Shown piece by piece: positions 43,972 to 52,126 of a stretch of 53,974 nucleotides of DNA. How positions within the stretch are numbered: the first letter of the stretch is position 1; every line of letters begins with the position of its first letter. The stretch is from Butyrivibrio sp. INlla14 (GTDB lineage Bacteria > Bacillota > Clostridia > Lachnospirales > Lachnospiraceae), in contig NZ_FMVS01000028.1 in assembly GCF_900102515.1 (NCBI RefSeq), forward strand, positions 1 to 53,974. The letters are read 5' to 3'. The notes below the pieces were generated by a model. The model was not told where the DNA came from. It saw nothing but the letters and a program-made list of their open reading frames with translations, and did not search any database. The position numbers were made by a program, and so were the translations under genes.

Positions 43972-44053
43972 ACAACAGTATTTTATAATAGAATGCATTA
44001 GAGCTAATACTCTACGCATTTTAAGTTTAAGCAATGTAATTTGAATTTAAAAG

Positions 44054-44100
44054 TGCCATTTGGTTGCCATTTGGGTTATTTTTGGGGACATTTGGGGACG
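44054..44100. repeat. Second short repeat cluster in the divergent gap
   Basis: TGCCATTTGG occurs at 44054 and 44065 (period 11), and TTTGGGGAC at 44081 and 44091 (period 10). The bases between this cluster and the iterons are AT-rich. Together they make up a candidate replication origin or repressor-binding region. Confidence 0.5.
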
Positions 44101-44160
44101 CTTTTTTACAAATATTAACGTGCTAAAAATAAGAGCATTGTACTTAGAATAATAAAAAAT

Positions 44161-44217
44161 GATAACAACTATTAACTATTAACGATTGTTATCCGATAAA
44201 TAAGTTGTAAGGATAAC
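44161..44217 (+). promoter_or_regulatory. Overlapping dyads upstream of the first cargo gene
   Basis: GATAACAA (44161-44168) pairs with TTGTTATC (44186-44193), and GTTATCC (44188-44194) pairs with GGATAAC (44211-44217). The two dyads share bases, so only one can form at a time. They lie about 55 bases before the first plus-strand gene and are candidate operators for the BlaI-like repressor. Confidence 0.4.
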
Positions 44218-44272
44218 TATACATATTTTTAGACACTTTATGGATAGAAGCATAATACACGGAGGTAGGCAA

Positions 44273-44845
44273 ATGGCTTTATCAAATGTAATGACAAGAT
44301 CACTCATATCTGCCAGCAGTTCCATGAAACAGGTTAAGGCTCAGCATGCAATAAAATCACAGATGGACGGAAAAGCCGGAGTACTGGAAGCAGAAATCAA
44401 GCTGGATTCCGGTAGAGGTGGAGACGTTACAAAAAAGAAAGAAGAACTGGAGCACATACAGAAAAAAGCTACTGAAATAGGTCAGCAGGAAATGTCACAG
44501 TTATCTGAGCTTAACAGCAACATGAACGAAGCAGCCAAAGCAGATACTGAGGAACAAAAGCAGAATGAACGTATTGAAAAGCAGCGCGAGAAGAAACGTG
44601 CTGAGAGAAGAGAGCAGGCCGAGCAGCTTCAGGAACAGATTGCTGAAAAGGCTTCCGGAAATGTTCAGATTCCTGGTGAAGGCGAAGAAAAACAGATTAC
44701 TGTTGCCGGCGTAGAAGTTAAAACTAAGTCAGCATCAACTTATAATACCAGTGTTCCTCACATCGATGAGAGAGTAGCGCCCACAACTCCTTCAGAAGTA
44801 TCTGCAAGCATTTCAGTTAATCACAGCTTGGATATAAAGACTTAA
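44273..44845 (+). CDS. Cargo protein 1: coiled-coil protein of unknown function (190 aa)
   Basis: ATG 44273 has GGAGG eight bases upstream. The protein starts MALSNVMTRSLISASSSMKQ. A Ser-rich start is followed by a helical hairpin (about 20-80, with AEIKLDSGRGGDVTKKKEE at the turn), a highly charged Lys/Arg/Glu coiled coil (about 90-130) and a Ser/Thr/Val-rich tail. It has no cysteine, signal peptide or membrane segment. I do not recognise a named domain. It is the first gene of the right arm and lies about 100 bases before the repressor gene. Confidence 0.7.
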   Translation: MALSNVMTRSLISASSSMKQVKAQHAIKSQMDGKAGVLEAEIKLDSGRGGDVTKKKEELEHIQKKATEIGQQEMSQLSELNSNMNEAAKADTEEQKQNERIEKQREKKRAERREQAEQLQEQIAEKASGNVQIPGEGEEKQITVAGVEVKTKSASTYNTSVPHIDERVAPTTPSEVSASISVNHSLDIKT

Positions 44846-44951
44846 AATCTTAAATGTTTATTAATTTGCGTTTATAATTAATGTTTGTTATTTCATGTGT
44901 TATCCTATAAATAGAGAAATAATCTGATTAAGCACATGCGGGAGGTATATT

Positions 44952-45347
44952 ATGCCAAGAGAAGAGATGCTTCCAAGTGAAAGCGAATGGATGATCATGG
45001 AGGTGCTTTGGAGATGCGGCCATGACCTTACATCTGCTGAGATAACAGACAGACTTCCGAAGTCTTCCAAGATGACACAGAGAATGGTAAGAGTCCTGAT
45101 AAACAGACTTTGCAAAAAAGGAATGCTTACATATACCGTGGATCCGGATGATAGCAGGGTTTATCACTATACAGCTGCAAGAGGAAGAGAGGAGTGCCAA
45201 AAGGCAAAGAGCAGTGCTTTTGTTGAAAGCTATTTTGAAGGCAACAGGCTTTCAGCAGCATTTGCATTATTAGATAAAGAAAATCTATCTGAAGAACAGA
45301 TAAGGGAACTGGAAAACCTAATAGCTAAGGCTAAGAAGAATAAATGA
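44952..45347 (+). CDS. BlaI/MecI/CopY-type repressor
   Basis: This 131-residue protein has the family winged helix (about 5-80: LPSESEWMIMEVLW, SAEITDRLP, RMVRVLINRLCKKG, YHYTA) and a C-terminal dimerisation helix pair (about 85-131). In the family, cleavage in the dimerisation part by a membrane protease lifts repression. GGGAGG precedes the ATG. The M56 protease gene begins 28 bases after the stop, so the pair is the standard sensor unit. The classic TACA/TGTA operator was not found by eye. Confidence 0.92.
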   Translation: MPREEMLPSESEWMIMEVLWRCGHDLTSAEITDRLPKSSKMTQRMVRVLINRLCKKGMLTYTVDPDDSRVYHYTAARGREECQKAKSSAFVESYFEGNRLSAAFALLDKENLSEEQIRELENLIAKAKKNK

Positions 45348-45374
45348 GTCTCACGGATGAGCGAAGGAGCAGTT

Positions 45375-46631
45375 ATGCAGGGAATGCTGTTATTCTTTAA
45401 TAAGCTATATGGATTTTTAGAATTTGTATGTGTCTATTTCGCGACCATACTTGGTTTTTGTGCAATCATATCGATTTTGGTTTTGGGAATCATTATGATT
45501 CTGCGAAGCACGCTGTTTTCTAAGAGCGTTTTTGGAAAGGCTGCTTTGTGGTGTCTATTGATTCCCGTTATTTTTTGTGGGAAGCTTCATATGTATTTTG
45601 AGACTAAGGCTGGTTTATATCTGATGCTTTGGTGGCATAGCCTATGTATAAGTCACAAATGGATTGGCATGGTTTATGTCATCGGTATATTAGCAATTGG
45701 CTTCAGGTTTTGGTGGAGAAGGAAAAAACTTTCAGATTCAGTAAATCGTCTTTATGATTCTGCAGAGTATAGATCAAAATATGTTATCAAGGTGTTCCCC
45801 GGTGAACTGGCATCTTTCTGCACTGGATGCATAAGACCTGTAATTGTTATCCCTGAAAGCATTTCATCAGATGAAGCCGGGGTTGTCATAAAGCATGAAG
45901 AGACGCACATTATGCTCGGACATCTTTGGATACTCCTTGCATATGATATTCTGCGAGTTATGCTGTGGCCTAATCTGTTCCTGCATCTTTGCGTAGGATA
46001 TATGAAAAGAGACCTTGAGGACATCTGCGACACAGTTACAATCCAGAGAAGCGGAATTGATGCATGTGATTATGGCGAGACAATCTTAGGATGTGCCAGG
46101 AATATGATGCATACAAGGAAAAAGCTCGGTTGTGAGGGCGGAATGTCTTTTGCGTGGGATGACAGCTATAAGATTCTGAAAAAAAGATTGGAAAGGATCG
46201 TTGCCAGAAAAGCCTATAATCTAAAGATTCTATCTATTGGTGCAGTTGCATTAGTGATTCTGGTTGTAGCTTCAGTAGGAATCATTAAAGCCAATTCATA
46301 TAATAGGACCAATGATTTGGGAATGATAAGTGGCATTTGTTATACAGGAAATGTACAGAAAATCTATACAGATGTGGAAAAATCAATCGTAGTAGATTTT
46401 GATGATGATTATATTTACGTGGATGGAAAGGCTCTGTTGGAGCAATATCCTGAGGCAAAAGGAACAGATGAATGGTTTCACATTTCATCAGGCGGCTATT
46501 ATAAGATCCCCGGAATCGGCGGCGGTGGTGGATGGGCAGAGATTAATGCAAGCGAAATCCATGACGGACTAATCAAATTGCCAAAGCATACAGATATGGA
46601 TATCTGGGAGCGCATTATCATGTGGCTGTAA
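45375..46631 (+). CDS. M56-family (BlaR1/MecR1-like) membrane protease sensor
   Basis: This 418-residue protein has four to five membrane helices and a cytosolic zinc-protease region with HEETH (174-178) and a downstream DLEDICD motif that should give the third metal ligand. A last helix (about 295-317) leads to an extracellular end of only about 100 residues, rich in Gly, Asp and Tyr. In BlaR1 that end is a penicillin-binding domain of about 250 residues; here it is much shorter and unrelated, so beta-lactam sensing is unlikely. On detecting its signal it should trigger inactivation of the upstream repressor. ATG 45375 follows AAGGAG; the ATG at 45357 has no such site. Confidence 0.85.
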   Translation: MQGMLLFFNKLYGFLEFVCVYFATILGFCAIISILVLGIIMILRSTLFSKSVFGKAALWCLLIPVIFCGKLHMYFETKAGLYLMLWWHSLCISHKWIGMVYVIGILAIGFRFWWRRKKLSDSVNRLYDSAEYRSKYVIKVFPGELASFCTGCIRPVIVIPESISSDEAGVVIKHEETHIMLGHLWILLAYDILRVMLWPNLFLHLCVGYMKRDLEDICDTVTIQRSGIDACDYGETILGCARNMMHTRKKLGCEGGMSFAWDDSYKILKKRLERIVARKAYNLKILSIGAVALVILVVASVGIIKANSYNRTNDLGMISGICYTGNVQKIYTDVEKSIVVDFDDDYIYVDGKALLEQYPEAKGTDEWFHISSGGYYKIPGIGGGGGWAEINASEIHDGLIKLPKHTDMDIWERIIMWL

Positions 46632-46643
46632 GGAGGTGGTCAT

Positions 46644-47492
46644 GTGAATGGCGGATGGGAAGTAAATGTAAGCGGAAATACAACGCATTACAGAAAAAAA
46701 CTCTATGATGCCTACGGTAATCATGTTGGAACTATAGGAATCTGTAAACCGACAAAGCAGACCGGAAAAAAGAAAAAAGCAGCTCTATACAGTTTCAAGC
46801 AGGTCTCGTCGCAGGTGCTCGCTGCAAAGACATCAGGGAAAGCCGCACAGGTATCAACGAGCATAAGGATGAAGATAGGTCTTTTGCGTAAGCAGCTAAA
46901 GAACGGCGACTATGATGAAGAAGAAATCCTAAGGGCTATACTTCATGCGGAAATGGTCCAGCGTGCCTGTGACAAGAAAAAGAAGAATCTGAAGATGGAA
47001 GAACGGGCAGAAAGAGGCATTGAAAGTGAAGAAGAAATGCCGCTTGAGCCGGAAGAAACCATTGATGAAGAGGCTTCTGAGGAAGAAATTAAAGAGCTGG
47101 AACAGGAAGAGTTTGAAGCTCTTATGGAAAAGCTGGAGATGGCTGCTGAGGATATGATGGAGATGGCAGAAGAAACAGCTGAGCTTGATGAGGATCTGGA
47201 TGAGATGGCAGAAGCTCTTTCAGGATCTATGACACCGGAAGATCTGGAGCAGCTTAAGGTGAAACACAGATCGGATGAAGCAAGGGACATTCTGAAAGCT
47301 GACCTAAAATATCTGAAAGCCTTGTTTGACAGATTACAATCGGAAAAGGAAAACGCTGGAAAAGCCTCATTAGCTGGAGGATATGACTGCGGAGTTTCGT
47401 TGTCACTTGGAGGAATGGATATGCCAGTAACCACCACATCATCGCAAAGTATGTCGGTGGAAACAGGTGGATCATTTGATGCCACAGTTTAA
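46644..47492 (+). CDS. Cargo protein 2: charged helical protein (282 aa)
   Basis: The GTG start follows AGGAGGTGG, 12 bases after the protease gene. The N-terminal part (about 1-45) carries HYRKKLYDAYGNHVGTIG. A basic helical domain (about 45-115) holds QVLAAKTSGKAAQVSTSIR and LKNGDYDEEEILRAILHAE. A long acidic coiled coil follows (about 120-250), and the tail is Gly/Ser/Met-rich. There is no signal peptide. Similar basic domains occur, as I recall, in uncharacterised proteins of motile Firmicutes, but I cannot give a family name. The acidic coiled coil resembles that of the protein at 48485-49081. Confidence 0.7.
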   Translation: MNGGWEVNVSGNTTHYRKKLYDAYGNHVGTIGICKPTKQTGKKKKAALYSFKQVSSQVLAAKTSGKAAQVSTSIRMKIGLLRKQLKNGDYDEEEILRAILHAEMVQRACDKKKKNLKMEERAERGIESEEEMPLEPEETIDEEASEEEIKELEQEEFEALMEKLEMAAEDMMEMAEETAELDEDLDEMAEALSGSMTPEDLEQLKVKHRSDEARDILKADLKYLKALFDRLQSEKENAGKASLAGGYDCGVSLSLGGMDMPVTTTSSQSMSVETGGSFDATV

Positions 47493-47543
47493 ACTATTTT
47501 TTTACGGATACTGCTAACAAATGTTAATAAAAGGATGCTAGTC

Positions 47544-48308
47544 GCACTTAGCGAGCATTGCGAGCTTAGTAAGACTGTATCCGAAGTGAAACGGAGGTGG
47601 TATTACATTATGAGTATCGGAATCAACACAAACTATGGAAACTACAACTATGCAGGCGTTAATAATGCTGAGCCTAGCTGGGCAAAGAACGATGAGAAAG
47701 ACGAAGAGAAGGAATCAGCGGTAAACCAGCAGGGCGCTGTATATGAGAAGACAGCCACAGAGAAGAATAGCAAAGAGGATGATTCCAAGGCAATCTATAA
47801 GAAATCAGCTACAGACAGAGCAGCTATTGTTCAGCAGATGAAAGCAGCAGAGGAACAACAGAGAAACCAGCTGATGGCTATAGTTCAGAAAACTCTGCAG
47901 GGACAGGTAGGTGCATATGGCAAGGCTACAGGAAACAGCATGTGGCAACAGCTTGCTGGTGGAAATATCAAGGTTGATGCGGCTACAAGAGCGCAGGCAC
48001 AGAAAGATATTTCTGAAGACGGATACTACGGTGTAAAGCAGACATCCCAGAGACTGTTTGATTTTGCTGCAGCCCTTGCCGGAGATGATGTCGACAAGAT
48101 GAAAGAGATGCAGAAAGCCATGGAAAAGGGATTCAAGCAGGCTACTAAGACCTGGGGACGTGAACTTCCGGCAATATGCAAAGAGACTATGAATGCAGCC
48201 AATAAGCTGTTTGAGGATTATTATCAGCAAGCTTCACTAAGCTCGTAAGAACCTCGCTAAGTGAACTTGCATGGCTCGCACTAAGCTCAAAAGAACTTCG
48301 CTAAGTGC
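47544..48308. repeat. Three copies of a ~29-bp palindromic repeat flanking cargo gene 3
   Basis: The unit ACTAAGCTC-N10-CGCTAAGTG occurs at 48236-48263 and 48280-48307. Its reverse complement CACTTAGCG-N8-GAGCTTAGT occurs at 47545-47570. The arms of each copy can pair with one mismatch. One copy lies before the gene at 47610-48248 and two lie after it, the first overlapping its stop codon. They look like a REP-like element. Confidence 0.6.
47610..48248 (+). CDS. Cargo protein 3: Asn/Tyr-rich start and conserved GF-ATKTWG-type domain (212 aa)
   Basis: ATG 47610 follows ACGGAGGTGG at a rather long distance. The protein begins MSIGINTNYGNYNYAGVNNA and then has a charged low-complexity stretch to about residue 90. 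The C-terminal domain (about 130-212) reads YGVKQTSQRLFDFAAALAG, then GFKQATKTWGRELPAI and TMNAANKLFEDYY. From memory this pattern resembles an uncharacterised domain seen in motile Proteobacteria and Firmicutes, possibly DUF5610, which is a guess. It has one cysteine and no signal peptide. Confidence 0.68.
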   Translation: MSIGINTNYGNYNYAGVNNAEPSWAKNDEKDEEKESAVNQQGAVYEKTATEKNSKEDDSKAIYKKSATDRAAIVQQMKAAEEQQRNQLMAIVQKTLQGQVGAYGKATGNSMWQQLAGGNIKVDAATRAQAQKDISEDGYYGVKQTSQRLFDFAAALAGDDVDKMKEMQKAMEKGFKQATKTWGRELPAICKETMNAANKLFEDYYQQASLSS

Positions 48309-48363
48309 TCTGCTCAACTCTAATGAACAGGTAGTTTGATAATAACGAAGGGGGCTGGTGGTT

Positions 48364-48519
48364 ATGGCAGATGGTCTTAAAGCATTTTTTAGGGAACTAT
48401 TAGATCCAAGTCCTATCAAAGAAAAGCACGTTGATCTCACGATGGAGCAGTTTGAAGAACTTCAGAGAATATTGGAGAACGCCTATGAATATAAACATGC
48501 AAGGGTTAAATCTTCTTAA
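48364..48519 (+). CDS. Cargo protein 4: small protein (51 aa)
   Basis: A short frame with a GGGGG site starts MADGLKAFFRELLDPSPIKE and ends YKHARVKSS. It is amphipathic and helical, with no cysteine. Its 3' end overlaps the next gene by 35 bases in another frame, so the two are probably translationally coupled. This tight coupling suggests a small partner of the next protein. Confidence 0.55.
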   Translation: MADGLKAFFRELLDPSPIKEKHVDLTMEQFEELQRILENAYEYKHARVKSS

Positions 48520-49081
48520 CAGACCTATGAGCAAAGCAACGCAGGATCGAATGGAAAGACAGGCTAAGCGTGATAATCAGATAGCCTTCTTTGAAAAGCA
48601 GAAGGAAAACCTAAAGAACATGAAAACCAATTCTCTTGAGGATATCCAGAGGAAGCTTGATATGTTCCAGCAGTATGATGACCAGATTGATGCAGCTAAA
48701 GCCTCGTATAACAACTCTCAGATGTTCCATATACTGGATGAGGCCAGAGAACGCGGTGAAAAGATTGCTGAGGAAGCTGAGAAGATGGCTCCAAAGACAC
48801 CGGAAGAGCGTCGTGAGGAAATGATCGAGGAGGCAACTGGTATTGACAAGGATAAAGGTATTCTTTCTGAGGTCATGGATGAGCTTGAGGATCAGATTGA
48901 AGAGCTCGCAGAGATGGCAGAGGACATGGCTGAACTTAACGAGGAGAATCTTGAGGCGCTATCAGATGAATCACTTGCTGAAGCTGATGCCGCTGCAATA
49001 GCACAGGCGAAGGAATTAAATAACTTGCCACTTGATAAAGCGTTGCCTGAAAAATATAGGCATATTGATTACCACATATAA
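48485..49081 (+). CDS. Cargo protein 5: acidic coiled-coil protein (198 aa)
   Basis: ATG 48485 lies inside the preceding small gene with GGAGA upstream. The protein starts MNINMQGLNLLNRPMSKATQ and is almost wholly helical and charged. It has an acidic heptad region (about 130-175, ELEDQIEELAEMAEDMAEL) like that of the protein at 46644-47492. It has no cysteine, signal peptide or membrane segment. I do not recognise a named family. Confidence 0.68.
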   Translation: MNINMQGLNLLNRPMSKATQDRMERQAKRDNQIAFFEKQKENLKNMKTNSLEDIQRKLDMFQQYDDQIDAAKASYNNSQMFHILDEARERGEKIAEEAEKMAPKTPEERREEMIEEATGIDKDKGILSEVMDELEDQIEELAEMAEDMAELNEENLEALSDESLAEADAAAIAQAKELNNLPLDKALPEKYRHIDYHI

Positions 49082-49121
49082 AGGGAATGGATTCCGGGAA
49101 ACAGCAAAGGAGGGTGAATAG

Positions 49122-49916
49122 ATGTCAACAATCAGAGGATATTCACAGAGTAACTATTATGACAGCGCTGATAACGATTATAGCGCGTATAACCAAAATG
49201 CCAGTTCATTCCTGGCTGGTTTAAGTATCAATTCAGGGAACAGCAATAATAATGGTATCATGGGTGGAATAAACCTCTCAGATTACGCCAGTATAAAGAA
49301 TGGATCCTATGGGAAACTTGTTAAGGCCTATTATGCCAAGCAGAAGGCTGATGGTGCTTCATCAGGTAGGGATTCATCTGCAAAACTTACTTCCATGGGA
49401 AGTGCAGCAGGTACTCTGGCAAAGTCCGCAAGTGCTCTTATGAAGGACTCTCTTTGGGAAAAGAAACAGATCAAGACTAAAGATGAGAAGACGGGCGAAG
49501 AGACTACAAAAGAAGATTATGACTGGGATACAATTACCAAGGCTGTAAAGTCATTTGTTGATAATTACAACAAAACTATTGAGAGTGCCGGTAATTCAAA
49601 CACCAAGGATGTTTTAAGAAATGCTGCATGGATGACCAAGACCACAAAGTCTACAGAAAGGCTTCTGGCGCGTGCTGGTATATCAGTAGGTGCTGATAAT
49701 AAGCTTGAGCTTGATGAGGACGCCCTTAAAAAGGCGGATATCAGTACTTTGAAGAGTGTATTTACAGGTTATAACTCTTTTGCATCAAAGGTTTACGACA
49801 AGGCGCAGTCCATGACAAACGCCGCAGCAAGAGCTGGTGGCACGTATACGAGTACTGGAAATTATTCAGATGTGCTGTCATCAATTCTGCCGTCAAATAT
49901 TGATAAAAAAGAGTGA
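49122..49916 (+). CDS. Cargo protein 6: FliD-like C-terminal region (264 aa)
   Basis: AAAGGAGGG precedes the ATG. The first 60 residues are disordered and rich in Ser, Asn, Tyr and Gly (MSTIRGYSQSNYYDSADND). The C-terminal half carries features of the flagellar cap protein FliD: KAVKSFVDNYNKT near 140, then LLARAGISVGADNKLELDE and LKKADISTLKSVFTG near 190-215. In FliD these correspond to FV-aYN and GI--D--GKL-LDE--L--AL. It is only about half the length of FliD and lacks the usual FliD N-terminal region. No cysteine, no signal peptide. A secreted, self-assembling role through the flagellar export path is an inference. Confidence 0.7.
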   Translation: MSTIRGYSQSNYYDSADNDYSAYNQNASSFLAGLSINSGNSNNNGIMGGINLSDYASIKNGSYGKLVKAYYAKQKADGASSGRDSSAKLTSMGSAAGTLAKSASALMKDSLWEKKQIKTKDEKTGEETTKEDYDWDTITKAVKSFVDNYNKTIESAGNSNTKDVLRNAAWMTKTTKSTERLLARAGISVGADNKLELDEDALKKADISTLKSVFTGYNSFASKVYDKAQSMTNAAARAGGTYTSTGNYSDVLSSILPSNIDKKE

Positions 49917-50023
49917 GCTATTCAGGCTTTAATAAAGAATCATTTTTGCCGATATACATATAGATGAACATAATTATGCATGATACAAGATAGTATCAGT
50001 TTTGCCATAAGTGGAGGTGCTTT

Positions 50024-51067
50024 ATGAGGATACAACAGAACACGGATGTTCAAATAAATCCTTTCCAAAATCAGAATAATGCCCAGTCGACTACTGGGGT
50101 AGGTAAAACTGCACATAAGAGCGGCAATTTGTCCTCAGTATCAGGTGCCAATCTGAAGGGTGAAAGCCTTGTCCAGCAGAGGCAGGGCCTAGCCAGAAAA
50201 CAGGCACTCAAGGTGGTTTCCGATGCTTTTGGCGGCGAGAAGAAGCTGGATGCTCAGATGCAGGGCATTAAAGATGAGATAAAGCGTCTTCAGGATGTGA
50301 TAAACGAAAAGACTGCTGATACGATGGAGAATGATGCCAGGCTAAAAGAGTTACAGGAACAATATGGAATTGATCTGGACAGCGAAGAGAATAATGAGCT
50401 TTCAAAACTTGCTTTTAAGATGAATAATTCCAAGGATGGTTTATCTGATGAAGAAAAAAGCAAAATGTCAGAGTATCAGCAGCAGGCTTTATACTATGTT
50501 GCGAAGAATCAGCAGAATTCACTTGATATAGACAGGGCAAAAGCTCAGCAGATGGGAAATGTTCAGGGCTTTGCAGATATGAAAAGAGAACGAGCTAAGT
50601 CACAGGATATGCTGAAAGCTCAGGATGAAGCTGAAGATATTATGGAAGCAGCGGGCGAAGAGGCTATAGCTCTTTTGACGCAGGAAGCGGTTGAGCATGT
50701 AGACGAAGAGCAGAAGGAACGCGAGGAAGAAGCCAAAGAAGCTGCCGAAAAGAAGAAAGAAGAGAAGAAGGAAGAAGCAAAGAAACTCGAAAAAGAAGCT
50801 ATGCAGCAGGAAATGATAGAGAATATCAAGGAACACGCAGTAGAGAGCCAAAGAACCAGTGCTGATACCAAACGGGCTATTGCAAGAAGAGAACGTGCAG
50901 AAGCTGACAGCATGGGAGCAGAGGATGCCCAGAGAACTATTATTTCTGAGAGTGCATCTATGGAGGATACGCAGAATGCTGTTAATTCTGAAATTACGAA
51001 TATCCTCAATAAGCTGAGCTTACTTTCAAATGATGTTAAGGGCAGCGCTGTTGACAGTCAGATATAA
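50024..51067 (+). CDS. Cargo protein 7: long coiled-coil protein (347 aa)
   Basis: GGAGG lies five bases before the ATG. The protein has a disordered Gln/Asn-rich start (MRIQQNTDVQINPFQNQNNA), a helical middle with QQRQGLARKQALKVVSDAFGG and LSDEEKSKMSEYQQQALYY, a strongly charged Glu/Lys coiled coil (about 225-280), and a Ser/Ala-rich helical tail. It has no cysteine. Its length and layout suggest a structural or scaffold protein. The family is unknown to me. Confidence 0.68.
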   Translation: MRIQQNTDVQINPFQNQNNAQSTTGVGKTAHKSGNLSSVSGANLKGESLVQQRQGLARKQALKVVSDAFGGEKKLDAQMQGIKDEIKRLQDVINEKTADTMENDARLKELQEQYGIDLDSEENNELSKLAFKMNNSKDGLSDEEKSKMSEYQQQALYYVAKNQQNSLDIDRAKAQQMGNVQGFADMKRERAKSQDMLKAQDEAEDIMEAAGEEAIALLTQEAVEHVDEEQKEREEEAKEAAEKKKEEKKEEAKKLEKEAMQQEMIENIKEHAVESQRTSADTKRAIARRERAEADSMGAEDAQRTIISESASMEDTQNAVNSEITNILNKLSLLSNDVKGSAVDSQI

Positions 51068-51197
51068 GAAGAACGCTATTCATGACATAGATGATGCTAT
51101 TGGTGAAATTAGTATTATCTGATAAAGGATTGATGCCGAAAGGAAAAAGAGAAACCCTTGTGATATTCACAAATCATGTACAAGGAGGTAGATGATT

Positions 51198-52106
51198 ATG
51201 ACAGGAATCAATATTACTTCAGTGAACAGACAGGTAAAAGATATTAGTCAGGATATATATGCTGCAAAGTTGCAGCGTGACGAGATGCAGACAAAGTCTG
51301 TAAATAAGGATGAGAGCAGTGGCTTACAGAACGCGGTTGCCGAGAAACTAAGTGATAAATCTAAAATAAATACTGCTTTCTCAGATACGGCAGCTACCTT
51401 GTCTATTTCTGCTTTAGGTGCTGAAGAATTAGAAAAAGTGAGAGATTCCTGGAATAATCATCCTGTAAGCGCTTTATATGAAAAAGACATACCGGTAAGC
51501 AAAAATGCAGAAGGTGTTTATAAAATTGGCGGAGCTTCTTTTAATGATGAGGAGTTATCTGCTGCAAGAGATTTGATAACAGGTGTCGGAAGTCAGTTAA
51601 AGAATGGATATCTCAGTTACAGAGATTATGCAAAGATGGAAGTAGCGCAGAAGGTTGTTGATAACCGTGCTTACGAAGGCTTTAATGATGATCAGGCCAA
51701 AGCTATTAGCAAGGCTATGAAAGACTACAATAATAATCTGATCAGAACTCAGGAAAGGATGCTGGCAAATAAGAAAACTAAGACTAATGATGATCCTGAA
51801 TCCGGAAAATATTTTGGCATTGAGGTTCATGTGCCAAATGAAGTAAGAAAATCAACTAATGAGTATGCAAGCACAGATATTGCAACAAACCGGGATCTTA
51901 TTGCAAACATCCGTGACAACATCATAAATACAGATTTTTCAGACAAAGAGACGGTAAACAAATTAAAAGCCTCATATGATGAGTTGATGAGACCTGCTTA
52001 TAATGCACAATATCCAGATGTGCTCAAGGCTAACGTGGATGATGTGATATCTAAAGATATAAGCGATTTTCTTAAGCTTATTGAATATGCAGATAAGTGG
52101 GGATAG
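51198..52106 (+). CDS. Cargo protein 8: mixed-fold protein (302 aa)
   Basis: ATG 51198 is nine bases after AGGAGG; the ATG at 51192 is too close to it. The protein begins MTGINITSVNRQVKDISQDI, has a compact helical domain with YLSYRDYAKMEVAQKVVDN and FNDDQAKAISKAMKDYNNNL (about 135-180), and ends in a helical region with LKLIEYADKWG. It has no cysteine and no signal peptide. The YLSYRDYAKMEVA segment is one I recall from other uncharacterised clostridial proteins. It is the last cargo gene before the non-coding right end. Confidence 0.68.
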   Translation: MTGINITSVNRQVKDISQDIYAAKLQRDEMQTKSVNKDESSGLQNAVAEKLSDKSKINTAFSDTAATLSISALGAEELEKVRDSWNNHPVSALYEKDIPVSKNAEGVYKIGGASFNDEELSAARDLITGVGSQLKNGYLSYRDYAKMEVAQKVVDNRAYEGFNDDQAKAISKAMKDYNNNLIRTQERMLANKKTKTNDDPESGKYFGIEVHVPNEVRKSTNEYASTDIATNRDLIANIRDNIINTDFSDKETVNKLKASYDELMRPAYNAQYPDVLKANVDDVISKDISDFLKLIEYADKWG

Positions 52107-52111
52107 ATAAA

Positions 52112-52120
52112 TGATATAAT
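52112..52120 (+). promoter_or_regulatory. Extended -10 promoter of the right-end RNA
   Basis: TG (52112-52113), one base and TATAAT (52115-52120) make an extended -10 element just after the last cargo stop codon. No clear -35 is seen. It would start an RNA near 52127. Confidence 0.5.
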
Positions 52121-52126
52121 GAAGAC

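Noticed and set aside
44952..46631. A beta-lactam resistance locus
   Set aside because: The protease lacks a penicillin-binding sensor domain and no beta-lactamase or PBP2a-like gene follows.
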